NCBI GenBank assembly: GCA_018268995.1
Contig: JAFDVL010000033.1
Span: 34,388 to 98,387 of the forward strand
Source of the DNA: Acidobacteriota bacterium
Lineage (GTDB): Bacteria; Acidobacteriota; Blastocatellia; RBC074
DNA: 64,000 bases
Reading direction: 5' to 3'
Part shown: piece by piece, positions 35,291 to 43,494 of the stretch
Layout of the letters: every line of letters starts with the position of its first letter
How positions within the stretch are numbered: the stretch's first letter is position 1
The notes under the pieces: model-generated
Told to the model about the DNA's origin: nothing
What the model saw: only the letters and a program-made list of their open reading frames with translations
The model's database searches: none
Program-made: the position numbers and the translations under genes

Positions 35291-36508
35291 TCAAACCAAA
35301 CATGGCATCAGGATGTAACGCACGACACAGCCATCATCGGTAGCTGGTGAGATGGCTACACTGGTGCGGGCGTCGTTGTACTGGATGGTAATGGAAGGCG
35401 CAGAGATGGCGCGAGCAAATTCCAGTAGGTAGCGTCCATTGAAGCCGATGGTGACGGCTGCTTGTGAATCGGCAGTAAGCGGAAGGATTTCTTCGTGGCC
35501 TTCACCACCGACGGGAGAATGGCTCTGGACTTCGTACCTACTCGCGCTACCATCGGGGGCGAAGTGAAATTTGATGACGCCGAAGGTTGTGCCTGTACCT
35601 TCTATGCCAAAGACCGCCATCCGTTGAATGGCGGATTGAAACATCGCACCTTCGAGCGTGAGTTCGTGCTGAAATTCTGTTGCCAGAATCGGCTCACAAT
35701 CCGGGAATGCGCCGTCCAACAACGTGCAGGCCAGCAGGCGCGTGCCGTGCTGGAAAACGATTTTGTTGTCGTTACGGCGCAACTGCACTTCGCCCGGCGC
35801 AACGCTCAGGAGTTTGAGGATGATGGGGAGGCTATGACGCGGAAGGAGTAGCGTAACAGGTTCATTGCGCGTAATGTCAGCACGCTCGACGCACAGCAGC
35901 CGATGTCCGTCGGTGGCAATAACGCGCAAGCCTGCGGGACTAAAGGAGAGTTGCGCGCCTTCCAGCGCATAGCGTCCGTTGTCAGCCGTTCTGGACGCCG
36001 CAAACACCACGGTGCGCAGCATCGCCAACAGAATTTCGCCGGGGATGGTGGCAATGGTTTCAGTCGCTTCCGCGAGTGCGGGAAACTCATCGGCAGCGAG
36101 CGTTTTGAATTTGAAGCGACTGTCACCGCATTTGAGTGTCGCGGCTTCGGCATTGCTCGTAAGATCAATCGTGGCGGCAGGCAGATGGCGTATGATTTCG
36201 GCGAGTTTTTTCGCTGGAAGGCAGACGCTGCCGATTTGCTGCACCTCGGCGTCTACATCGCATTGCAAGGTGTTGTAGAGTCCGACGCCCCGCAGCCGCA
36301 GGCGATCTGCGCGCGCTTCTAGTAGGAGATGAGAAAAAAGGCGATACGCTTGTTTGGCCTCGACCACTTCGGCTAACAAATCCAGTTCGGTGCGGAGTGC
36401 GTTACGAGTGACAGAGAGCTTGACGTGGCGAGCCGGGGCTTCATTGTCAGCGAGCGTAAACAAATTGTTAGCTGCCGGTGCGGTTATCTCTTGCGTGCTG
36501 GCAAACAT
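35291..36508 (-). CDS. dnaN: DNA polymerase III beta subunit (sliding clamp)
   Basis: 405 residues. Typical clamp blocks are seen in the N-terminal domain (LRLRGVGLYNTLQCDVDAEV, VCLPAKKLAEIIRHLP, DEFPAL), the middle (LRVIATDGHRLL), and the C-terminal (FNGRYLLEFARA, ending YILMPC). The clamp tethers polymerase to DNA. Its N-terminal 30 residues are an unusual extension. An extra clamp on a mobile element could recruit host polymerase to the transferred strand together with the element SSB. Clamp tails usually end in M-P-hydrophobic; here MPCLV. Confidence 0.85.
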   Translation of the reverse strand: MFASTQEITAPAANNLFTLADNEAPARHVKLSVTRNALRTELDLLAEVVEAKQAYRLFSHLLLEARADRLRLRGVGLYNTLQCDVDAEVQQIGSVCLPAKKLAEIIRHLPAATIDLTSNAEAATLKCGDSRFKFKTLAADEFPALAEATETIATIPGEILLAMLRTVVFAASRTADNGRYALEGAQLSFSPAGLRVIATDGHRLLCVERADITRNEPVTLLLPRHSLPIILKLLSVAPGEVQLRRNDNKIVFQHGTRLLACTLLDGAFPDCEPILATEFQHELTLEGAMFQSAIQRMAVFGIEGTGTTFGVIKFHFAPDGSASRYEVQSHSPVGGEGHEEILPLTADSQAAVTIGFNGRYLLEFARAISAPSITIQYNDARTSVAISPATDDGCVVRYILMPCLV

Positions 36509-36559
36509 AGGGAATCCTTTCCATAAAGATGATTGGCGAGGCTTGCTTGCCGCTACTTT

Positions 36560-37240
36560 TTAGGCGGTACGGTTGGTTGATGTGAGGTACTGTGCGGGAT
36601 GGTGCAGGATGCGTTGATTCGTGGAGCCACGCCATTCACCGGCATTGTCGGTGAGTTTTTTGACGAATGGCCCGTCAATCAAAATGTCCGTCAGAGCGAG
36701 AATCTCTCCGATGCTTGCATCGTCGCGTTGCTGCAATTCTTCTAGCGTGAAGCCAGTGTAGAGTGTGATGTGCTGCGCTTGCGCTTTCAGCAATTGCAGC
36801 AAGGCCAGCAAGCCAAATGGTTGCAGGAACGGTTCGCCGCCCAGAATCGTGATGCCATCGCGTGGTGCTCCTTCATCCGCCAAAAGTTTTTCTGAGATTT
36901 CTCGAACGGTGAGTTTGACACCACTATTCAGATCGAACGTTTCTGGTACAAAACATCCGACACAGAAACGCGCGCAGCCTGAGACTTGCGCCACACTGCG
37001 ACGTCCTGGCCCTTCCACGACGGAATGATGATAAATGCGATGGACACGCAAGCAGGGTTCTGTGGTAGTGGATAAGATCGGCAGCGGATTCATTGGTGAA
37101 GAATCAAGCGGACGCGCGCAATTGATAGCGACACTCGGCGACAACCATTCCTTCGTCATTGCTGTCAGCGAGGAGTGCGACAAGCCTTCGACCGTTAATG
37201 CTCCTGTAATAGGATCAATGATCCAGGTTGTTTCTAGCAT
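36560..37240 (-). CDS. NrdG-like radical SAM activating enzyme
   Basis: 226 residues from the ATG at 37240. The radical SAM motif is CARFCVGC, giving C89, C93 and C96, followed by FVPETFDLNSG and GITILGGEPFLQP, the SAM-binding GGEP block. It has the pattern of activating enzymes such as NrdG/PflA that generate a glycyl radical on a partner. No anaerobic ribonucleotide reductase or other glycyl radical enzyme is in this window, so the partner is unknown. The first 60 residues, before the cluster, are not typical. Confidence 0.8.
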   Translation of the reverse strand: MLETTWIIDPITGALTVEGLSHSSLTAMTKEWLSPSVAINCARPLDSSPMNPLPILSTTTEPCLRVHRIYHHSVVEGPGRRSVAQVSGCARFCVGCFVPETFDLNSGVKLTVREISEKLLADEGAPRDGITILGGEPFLQPFGLLALLQLLKAQAQHITLYTGFTLEELQQRDDASIGEILALTDILIDGPFVKKLTDNAGEWRGSTNQRILHHPAQYLTSTNRTA

Positions 37241-37322
37241 ATTCTCTTTCTTTCCTTGCACAAGACGTCAACGGTATACTGCCCCGGCTCGCCCCTTTGG
37301 TGCGGCGCTGTAAGGAGAAGCC

Positions 37323-37583
37323 ATGTCAAAAGACAGCCAGGACAAACCCAAAGTGAAATATGTGGATCCCATTCCAGCGCCTGATCCGATTCCGAGCCAG
37401 CGTTGGATCACTGCACACGCTCACGAATACGGCGGGCAGTGGGTGGCATTAGACGGAGATCGGTTGATTGCGCACGGCCCGAATGCGGCTGAAGTCTTTG
37501 CCGCCGCAGATGCCGATGGAGCTTACCTGCCGCTCCTGACCTATCTTGTTCCTGCTGATGCTCCGCCGTTTGCTGGTCTCTGA
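37323..37583 (+). CDS. Small DUF5678-like protein
   Basis: 86 residues. After a Pro-rich N-terminus, the core EYGGQWVALDGDRLIAHGPN followed by a helical AAEVFAAADADG resembles DUF5678, a short domain of unknown function. AAGGAG lies before the ATG. It is divergent from the radical SAM gene and converges with the DUF2997 gene two bases away. Role unknown. Confidence 0.6.
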   Translation: MSKDSQDKPKVKYVDPIPAPDPIPSQRWITAHAHEYGGQWVALDGDRLIAHGPNAAEVFAAADADGAYLPLLTYLVPADAPPFAGL

Positions 37584-37584
37584 A

Positions 37585-37785
37585 CTATGTCCGTTTCTGT
37601 GGTTGGATGGGCAACTTGATGTTCGAGCGCGCGAAGAATTCACGGGTGTTTTCTTCGCGCGCGGGTTGACCGAGCAATTCTTTCACCAGCTTAGCGACGT
37701 CCGCGCATGATGTGCCTTGCACACCTTCGATCTGCATCTCCATCTCGCCGGTTTGTTCATTGATGGTGAAATTCACTTCTGGCAT
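37585..37785 (-). CDS. DUF2997 protein
   Basis: 66 residues. The core pattern INEQTGEMEMQIEGVQGTSC followed by a helical block ADVAKLVKELLG matches DUF2997. It follows the DUF1257 gene by 11 bases with a strong GGAGG ribosome site, and the Ycf46-like gene precedes both. In cyanobacteria I know DUF2997 next to DUF1257/Ycf35; its function is not known. Confidence 0.75.
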   Translation of the reverse strand: MPEVNFTINEQTGEMEMQIEGVQGTSCADVAKLVKELLGQPAREENTREFFARSNIKLPIQPQKRT

Positions 37786-37796
37786 GACAACCTCCT

Positions 37797-38195
37797 TTAG
37801 TAGCGCACGCGCAGTTTGATCACATTTCCCTCGACCACACGCTGCACCGTGCCGCGTAAACGAGTCGCTACTTGTTGCACGACTCGTTCGTGATAGGCAG
37901 CGCGCAGCTTCGGCAGGAATTGTCCCTTCAGCACACGGTTGCGATCCAAATCGTCAATAATCGGCGTGAGAGTTTGATCCGCCTGCCGTTGAAAACCGAT
38001 GTCGCCATACGGGTTGCCGAAGGTTTGGCGTGGCAGGATGAGGTCAGCAAGCTGCGGCGTTTGTTCGTTGTAATAACGCCCCATCGGCAGGTTGACACCA
38101 CACCAAATCGTGCGACAGCCAATGTCTTCCAAAGCGGTCACCAATGTCTCTCGATCCTTGAATGCGATTTCGGTAAAGGTCAGATATTTGCTCAT
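37797..38195 (-). CDS. ycf35: DUF1257 (Ycf35-like) protein
   Basis: 132 residues from the ATG at 38195 (GAAAGGAG upstream). The family start MSKYLTFTEIAFKDRETLV and the block DIGFQRQADQTLTPIIDDLD match DUF1257, whose plastid and cyanobacterial member is Ycf35. The function is unknown. It is 32 bases downstream of the Ycf46-like ATPase, suggesting that they act together. Confidence 0.8.
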   Translation of the reverse strand: MSKYLTFTEIAFKDRETLVTALEDIGCRTIWCGVNLPMGRYYNEQTPQLADLILPRQTFGNPYGDIGFQRQADQTLTPIIDDLDRNRVLKGQFLPKLRAAYHERVVQQVATRLRGTVQRVVEGNVIKLRVRY

Positions 38196-38227
38196 AATCG
38201 TTGCTCCTTTCACAACCATGCCGCCCG

Positions 38228-39838
38228 CTACATTTCCAACGCACGCACAAGCTGGGTGCGTTCGCTCAGCGGCGTGACTCCGACACCGCCGGCGCTGATC
38301 GCCATATGATCTTTCGCCCAGTTGCGCAGCGACTCGACCTGCTCGCGTTTGATGAGGCTGGTGGGCTGAATGCTCTGCGCGCGATGGACGATGTCAATGG
38401 TCGTAACTTCGCGCTCCCCATCCATAAACGCACATAGCAATCCCGCTTTGACGGCGGCTTCAATTTCCGCCCCGGAAAAGCCTTCGGTAACACTGGCCAA
38501 TTCCTCCAGATCAAAACTGGCCGGGTCTCGGTCACGTTTGCGCAAATGCACGGCAAAGATTTCGCGCCGATCTGCTGTGGTTGGTAAATCCACAAAGACG
38601 ATGTGCGAGAAGCGGCCCTGTCGGGTTTGCTCAGCCGCCAAGCCGCGCACGTCATTCGCCGTGCCGATCACAAACACATCCGATTGTTCCTGCATCCAGT
38701 TCAGCAGATACGCAATCGTGCGCGCCGTTTCGCCGCCATCGGTTTTGGCGGACGATTCCAGTCCACCGACCGCTTTCTCGAATTCACTAATGCCGAGGAT
38801 GCCTTTGAGTGTGGTTGCAATGGAGAGCGCACGTTTGATGGTCAGAGCAGACGAGCCAATGACGCCGCCGCCCTCACCCATCACGCTACCGAAATCAAGA
38901 TCGAGCAGCGATTTCCCCAAGACCGAGGACGCAATTTTTTTCGTGAGGTCTTTGCCACAACCCGGCAGGCCGACCATCAGCAATCCTTTCATTGGCTCGA
39001 CACCGTAGGCTTTTGCCGCGGGCGTGAACGTCGCGGCGGCTTCGGTCAGGATGTGGCGCAGATTGTGATAGCCACCGAGATGATCCGCCGGTTCGGCGTG
39101 CGTATAGGTCAATGCGCCCGTGCCTTTGATGACTGATTTCTTTTCATCCAGAATGACGGGCAAGGCGTCGTGGGTGAGGCCGTTACCGCTGATGATGGCT
39201 TTCGCCAGCACGTTTTCAATATCGGATTCTGCTAGTCCCAGCAACGCCTGTACGAGTTGTTCCTGCAACCGTTCATCGGCCTCGACTCGGACATCCCCGT
39301 CGCGCAGGCTCTGCATTTGCCGCGTGAGCATTGCCGTCACTTCGCGTTCATCGGGCAAGGGCAGTTCGATGCTTTTGATTTCTTTTTCCAGCGGAGACAA
39401 ATCGGGAAACTGGCGTTCGACGAAGAGGACGTTGATATGTCGCCCTTTGATCTCCCACGCCAATTCACGTAACCGGCGCACAAGTTGCGGGTCTTCCTGG
39501 CCGTAAGGCGCAAGGTATGGGCTGTAATCACACAGCACGAACAAACCTTTCTTTTGCTGGCCGATGTATTCCAGCACACTCGTCGCATCGTGGGTGTCGG
39601 GCAGGCTCATTTCTTTGCCGCCTTTGAGTTCGCTGCCGGCGATTTGACGCAAGCCCGTTGTGCGGCTCCACACAAACAAGCCTTTGTCTTTTTCCCGATG
39701 ACATTTGAGTTGCGCGACGGCTTGAATGATGCGGTGAAAGCGTGCTTCTTCTGCCGTGTTGATCGCAATGAGCGGATAACGGGCGCGGATCAGGACATCC
39801 AATTCGGTGACGATTTTTTCTAATGCTTCTGGTGGCAT
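38228..39838 (-). CDS. ycf46: Ycf46-like AAA ATPase with altered Walker residues
   Basis: 536 residues from the ATG at 39838 (AAAGGAA upstream); a longer reading adds only hairpin-repeat codons. The N-terminal 250 residues (TELDVLIRARYPLIAINTAE, then CDYSPYL) match Ycf46. In the AAA domain the Walker A is GLPGCGKDL with K296 followed by D297, where S or T is usual. The Walker B is ILGISEFEKA with S351-E352, where D-E is usual. Both Mg-contacting residues are thus changed. It leads the DUF1257-DUF2997 genes. The job of the family is unknown. Confidence 0.8.
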   Translation of the reverse strand: MPPEALEKIVTELDVLIRARYPLIAINTAEEARFHRIIQAVAQLKCHREKDKGLFVWSRTTGLRQIAGSELKGGKEMSLPDTHDATSVLEYIGQQKKGLFVLCDYSPYLAPYGQEDPQLVRRLRELAWEIKGRHINVLFVERQFPDLSPLEKEIKSIELPLPDEREVTAMLTRQMQSLRDGDVRVEADERLQEQLVQALLGLAESDIENVLAKAIISGNGLTHDALPVILDEKKSVIKGTGALTYTHAEPADHLGGYHNLRHILTEAAATFTPAAKAYGVEPMKGLLMVGLPGCGKDLTKKIASSVLGKSLLDLDFGSVMGEGGGVIGSSALTIKRALSIATTLKGILGISEFEKAVGGLESSAKTDGGETARTIAYLLNWMQEQSDVFVIGTANDVRGLAAEQTRQGRFSHIVFVDLPTTADRREIFAVHLRKRDRDPASFDLEELASVTEGFSGAEIEAAVKAGLLCAFMDGEREVTTIDIVHRAQSIQPTSLIKREQVESLRNWAKDHMAISAGGVGVTPLSERTQLVRALEM

Positions 39839-39852
39839 AGATTCCTTTGGGA

Positions 39853-39979
39853 AAGTGAACAGTGAATAGTGAGCAGTTAACAGCGAACAGAGAAAGCAGA
39901 GATTAGTGAACAGTGAACAGCAGGAAGAAAAGATGTTCCCTTGCTTACTGCTCACTATTCACTGTTAACTGTTCACTAG
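39853..39979. repeat. Intergenic hairpin repeat, family C
   Basis: The left arm AGTGAACAGTGAATAGTGAG pairs with CTCACTATTCACTGTTAACT near the right end, with more GTGAACAGTGAACAG units between. The unit is unrelated to families A and B. It fills the gap before the Ycf46-like gene and contains the stop codon of the coiled-coil gene. Confidence 0.8.
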
Positions 39980-41283
39980 AATTCCAACGCCGCCAAACGA
40001 TTCGGCTGACTGAGTGCATTCGCATCGCGGTAGCAGAGTTGAATGATGTCATCCAGAACAGCTTTGACGGTAGTATTGCTGGCACGGCGTTTGGTTTGGC
40101 GCGCAGGTTTGGTGGCGAGTTGCTCCAATTGGCCGAGCAACTGATCCAGTTCCGTGTCCGATTGAAAATTCATCAGGCGAAACCACTGCGCGAGTTGGCG
40201 TGCTTTCTTCGCGGTTGCGCCGGGCAGGAACTCATGCTTTTGCAAGGCTTCGTGCATGGCTTGCGCGGATTCATAAATCTGCGTGCGCAGTTGCGCGGCT
40301 CCTTCCTGCAAGGGGCTGAGCGTTTCCTGCAATTTCTCCCGCGCGGCATCGAGTTTCATTTGCCGCAGGCGTTCTTTGACTGCGGCTTCACGCTGGCGTT
40401 CCTCGGCTTCAGCGGCAAGTTGCAAGCGTGTCCGTTCTTGCTCGGCCCAAATGTGTTGTTGCGCGGTTTGCTCGACCACACGCAGATGTAATCGTGCTTC
40501 ATGCGTTTCGGCTTCGGCTTGTTCCATCCGACGGCGCTCTTCGGCGGCAAATCGTTGTTCGCGCAGCATCTCGCTGCCGAGCAGAATTACACCGACCTGA
40601 TAGCGCAGTTGCAGTTTAGTGCGCAGCTCCTCGCGCGTTGGAAAGGCAGAGAGCACATTGCGCACCACGCGCTCGACAAAATCTTCCGGTACGACCGCGC
40701 CTGTGGCTTCCAGTCGTTGTTGCGAATCTGCGGCGACACGGCGGAAGGTTGCCAATACTTCCAGACAGATGTCTTCGTAATCGTCCAGGACTTTTTGTCG
40801 CGCGGCATTGAGATTGTCCTGCGCCTGTTGGAAAGCGGTTTCAAATTCTGCGAACGCGCGCCACGGAACCCAGCGATAAGCAGGCGTTTCAAACAGCGTT
40901 TCGGTCAAACGAAATTGATAACTGAATTTATGCAACGCCGCGTGCGCGCGCGACACGGGCGTGAGCAGCGGACGGCGATAGCGATTCGGGAGCAACCCAC
41001 AGCGCGGCGGCGTGAAGTTGACATCGGTGTTTTCTGGCAACTCGACGCCGAGTGCCTGCCAGTCCAGTCGCCGATCCAGCAGACCAAATCCGGTGGCGTC
41101 CACGTTGATGAAGACGCCTTCGTCTTCGAGCGCGGAGAGATCAAACGGCAGTCGTTCGATTTGCTGCATTTCACGCTGGGTGATGGTCGCGGCGCGTTCT
41201 GCCCGAGACTCGCGTTGTAAGACCGCGACGCCGTTTGGGTGGCCGTTGGGCAATGTGGGAAAAGGGATCACATTGGCATTCAT
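39976..41283 (-). CDS. Large coiled-coil protein, unknown function
   Basis: 435 residues, no family recognised. The first 190 residues are mixed. From about 250 to 340 the sequence is Glu/Gln/Arg-rich with heptad-like spacing (RRRMEQAEAETHEARLHLRV onward), a coiled coil, and the end is basic. GGAGG lies before the ATG. It precedes the Ycf46-like gene on the same strand, across hairpin repeat C. Possible structural or partition-like role is speculative. Confidence 0.65.
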   Translation of the reverse strand: MNANVIPFPTLPNGHPNGVAVLQRESRAERAATITQREMQQIERLPFDLSALEDEGVFINVDATGFGLLDRRLDWQALGVELPENTDVNFTPPRCGLLPNRYRRPLLTPVSRAHAALHKFSYQFRLTETLFETPAYRWVPWRAFAEFETAFQQAQDNLNAARQKVLDDYEDICLEVLATFRRVAADSQQRLEATGAVVPEDFVERVVRNVLSAFPTREELRTKLQLRYQVGVILLGSEMLREQRFAAEERRRMEQAEAETHEARLHLRVVEQTAQQHIWAEQERTRLQLAAEAEERQREAAVKERLRQMKLDAAREKLQETLSPLQEGAAQLRTQIYESAQAMHEALQKHEFLPGATAKKARQLAQWFRLMNFQSDTELDQLLGQLEQLATKPARQTKRRASNTTVKAVLDDIIQLCYRDANALSQPNRLAALEF

Positions 41284-41379
41284 GAGCTTGCACCTCCTGA
41301 TGGAAATAAAATGAAGAGATTCAGTGGGTCTGGAATTGACCGTCTGAACACAATTTGCGAACCGCTTGTTTTTTGCTGC

Positions 41380-42894
41380 TTACCAGAGACTCATCTGGGC
41401 AGTGGAAGGAGCGCGCGAAGATTTGCGCGCGGGCGTGGGTCTCGCTTGCTCGCGTAATTCTTCCAACGTGATGCGCGCAGGTTCCATAGGGAGCGTTGGT
41501 GCTTCTGCTGTCGCAAGGATCGGCGACTCCGTTTGTTGATCCGGGATGGCAAAGGAAGGCAAAGATGTTGCTGCCGTATTTGCACGGATCGCCAACGGCT
41601 GTTTCGGTATAGCCGCCGGAGCGCAAACGCGCATCGCGTCGGCATCCAGCGGCGTGAACGTTGGTACGTCGCTGATCTCAGAGCCATCGGCAGCAAGCGC
41701 CTGATTGACGACTTGGAGTTGTTGCTGCAAGGCTTCGTAGGTTGGTGCATATTCCCAGCCTTTGCTAAGTTCGGCAGTCAGTTGTTCCTGCTGATGACGC
41801 AATTCGCGTTGCGTTTGCAGAGTGCGGTTGAGATGCGTGTCGAGACTGCGCAACTGCGCGTCAATAGATTGAATCGTACCAGTCGCCGTATCGCTGAATT
41901 TGAATTCATAGAGCAACTGACCCTCCGGCACAGTGAACCATCCCACCACCGGCGTGAAAAACGCTTCCTCGCGGTCGCGTTGCTTGTTTGCCAGCAATTG
42001 AAAGCCACGATACGAACCGAGGATTTGCTGGTCGGAATGTATTTGCGCGCTGACTTGTCGTCGCAATCGCTCCAATCGCTCATTCGCTGACACTCGTTCG
42101 GTGATCGTGAGCATCTCTTCCGTATCCAGTGAACGCCGCACCTTGATGATGAAGGAATCGCTTTTCTCATTGGATTGATCACGCACGGCGATGGCCTGTT
42201 CATGCGCCGTCACGCGCGCATCGGCTTCGCGCACGCGCGTCGGCAATGCTTCCGCTTCCCACTTCAGATGACGACGACTGTTACGCCAAACGCTGTAAAG
42301 GCGGGACAGTCGGGCGAGTTCGACTTCAATCGACACCCGCTCCAGAATGCGTGGATTGCCACTCGCAATCGCCTTGACCTGCGCGGCGGTCATCACCAGA
42401 TCGTCAACATCTTCTGCACTGCGCGCCGTGACTTCGCCCGTCATGATCTGGGCGATGAAACGCGCTTTGTTTTCCAGCGTCTGCCACATGTACCCGTCAA
42501 ACGAATTCTCGGTGACATAGTTGAAAATGCGCACCTCACTGTAGCGATTGCCTTGCCGCAGAATCCGGCCTTCGCGCTGCTCGACATCCGCCGGACGCCA
42601 CGGCGCATCCAGATGATGCAATGCATACAGTCGTTCCTGCATGTTGACGCCCGTGCCGGCTTTTTCGGTGCTGGCAAGCAAGATGCGAATGCGCCCGGCA
42701 TTCGCATCCGCAAAGGCTTGCGTTTTTTTCGCGGGCGTCTCGAAGTCGTGAATGAATGCAATCTCATCGGCGGGAATGCCACGCTTCATCAATTCGCGTT
42801 TGATCTCGCCGTAGATGCCGAGGCGATCCAATCGTTCGGATTCGGTTTCCGCCACGCTTTCGTGGTGCAACGCGGCTGGTGGTTCGGTCAACAT
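41380..42894 (-). CDS. C-terminal half of a split methyltransferase-helicase
   Basis: 504 residues. It opens with a short linker, then the second RecA-like helicase domain: IYGEIKRELMKRGIPADEIA, RILLASTEKAGTGVNMQERL and LDAPWRPADVEQREGRILRQ, the last holding the arginine motif VI. The rest is helical. These motifs complete the helicase begun in the gene at 43495-47181, which stops right after motif IV. AAGGAG precedes its ATG, so it is set up for independent translation. One missing base or an old insertion could have created the split; a functional two-chain enzyme is equally possible. Confidence 0.75.
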   Translation of the reverse strand: MLTEPPAALHHESVAETESERLDRLGIYGEIKRELMKRGIPADEIAFIHDFETPAKKTQAFADANAGRIRILLASTEKAGTGVNMQERLYALHHLDAPWRPADVEQREGRILRQGNRYSEVRIFNYVTENSFDGYMWQTLENKARFIAQIMTGEVTARSAEDVDDLVMTAAQVKAIASGNPRILERVSIEVELARLSRLYSVWRNSRRHLKWEAEALPTRVREADARVTAHEQAIAVRDQSNEKSDSFIIKVRRSLDTEEMLTITERVSANERLERLRRQVSAQIHSDQQILGSYRGFQLLANKQRDREEAFFTPVVGWFTVPEGQLLYEFKFSDTATGTIQSIDAQLRSLDTHLNRTLQTQRELRHQQEQLTAELSKGWEYAPTYEALQQQLQVVNQALAADGSEISDVPTFTPLDADAMRVCAPAAIPKQPLAIRANTAATSLPSFAIPDQQTESPILATAEAPTLPMEPARITLEELREQARPTPARKSSRAPSTAQMSLW

Positions 42895-42906
42895 GGGGAC
42901 GCTCCT

Positions 42907-43314
42907 TCACTCTGAACAACTTGTACCCTTTCGTCCCAGCACCGCTGACCGCTCATAAATCTCATCGAGATCAACCTCCATCCTCTCGCCCGCCGCATTC
43001 ACTGCGTGCGCCATGCCGATCAGGTACCGCATCTTTTCAAAGCCGACTTCCATGACAATTGCCACGTAATCCTCCATCAGATGCGCCGCGAGTTCGCCCA
43101 GCAAATCCACCTCTTCCCAATCGTCCGTCGCTTCGTTGTAGCGCGTGACCGGAATGCCACCCTCGTTTCCCTCATTGAGAAAGCCATAGAGCGTTTGGTT
43201 GTTTTCGGTGTCCGTAATCATCTCCAATTGAAAGGCGGCGCAGAAGGCTTGAAACTGCGCGACATCTTTGACGGCAAAGTAATTGGAGCGGAAATAGGCT
43301 GTGTAATTCGCCAT
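42907..43314 (-). CDS. Small plasmid-type protein between the helicase halves
   Basis: 135 residues from the ATG at 43314 (GAAAGGAA upstream). It begins MANYTAYFRSNYFAVKDVAQ, a pattern I know from small plasmid and phage proteins of unknown function. No catalytic motif. It is 12 bases upstream of the C-terminal helicase gene. On its other side hairpin repeat A4 and then the N-terminal helicase gene follow, so this unit is what separates the two halves. Confidence 0.6.
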   Translation of the reverse strand: MANYTAYFRSNYFAVKDVAQFQAFCAAFQLEMITDTENNQTLYGFLNEGNEGGIPVTRYNEATDDWEEVDLLGELAAHLMEDYVAIVMEVGFEKMRYLIGMAHAVNAAGERMEVDLDEIYERSAVLGRKGTSCSE

Positions 43315-43342
43315 GCAAGTGATTCCTTTCTTCAAGCAAAGA

Positions 43343-43483
43343 GAACCACGGGGACACGGGGCACACGGGGGAAGAATCAGACAGGATTGACAGGATGGAC
43401 AAGATTGTTTTTCTGCATCTTGTTCATCTTGTTCATCCTGTCTTGTCTTTCCTCCCTGTGTCTCCCGTGCGCCCCGTGGTTCA
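43343..43483. repeat. Intergenic hairpin repeat, family A copy 4, with nested repeat
   Basis: Outer arms are AACCACGGGGACACGGGG and CCCGTGCGCCCCGTGGTT. Nested inside are GACAGGATTGACAGGATGGA and its partner CATCTTGTTCATCCTGTC. The longest copy in the window. It lies between the methyltransferase-helicase stop and the 135-residue gene. Confidence 0.8.
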
Positions 43484-43494
43484 ATGAAAAAAAT

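Noticed and set aside
38228..39955. Longer start for the Ycf46-like protein
   Set aside because: The extra 39 codons are hairpin repeat C; the ATG at 39838 has its own ribosome site and matches the family start.
43343..43483. CRISPR array
   Set aside because: Units are inverted and imperfect, with no equal-length direct repeats or unique spacers, and no cas genes nearby.
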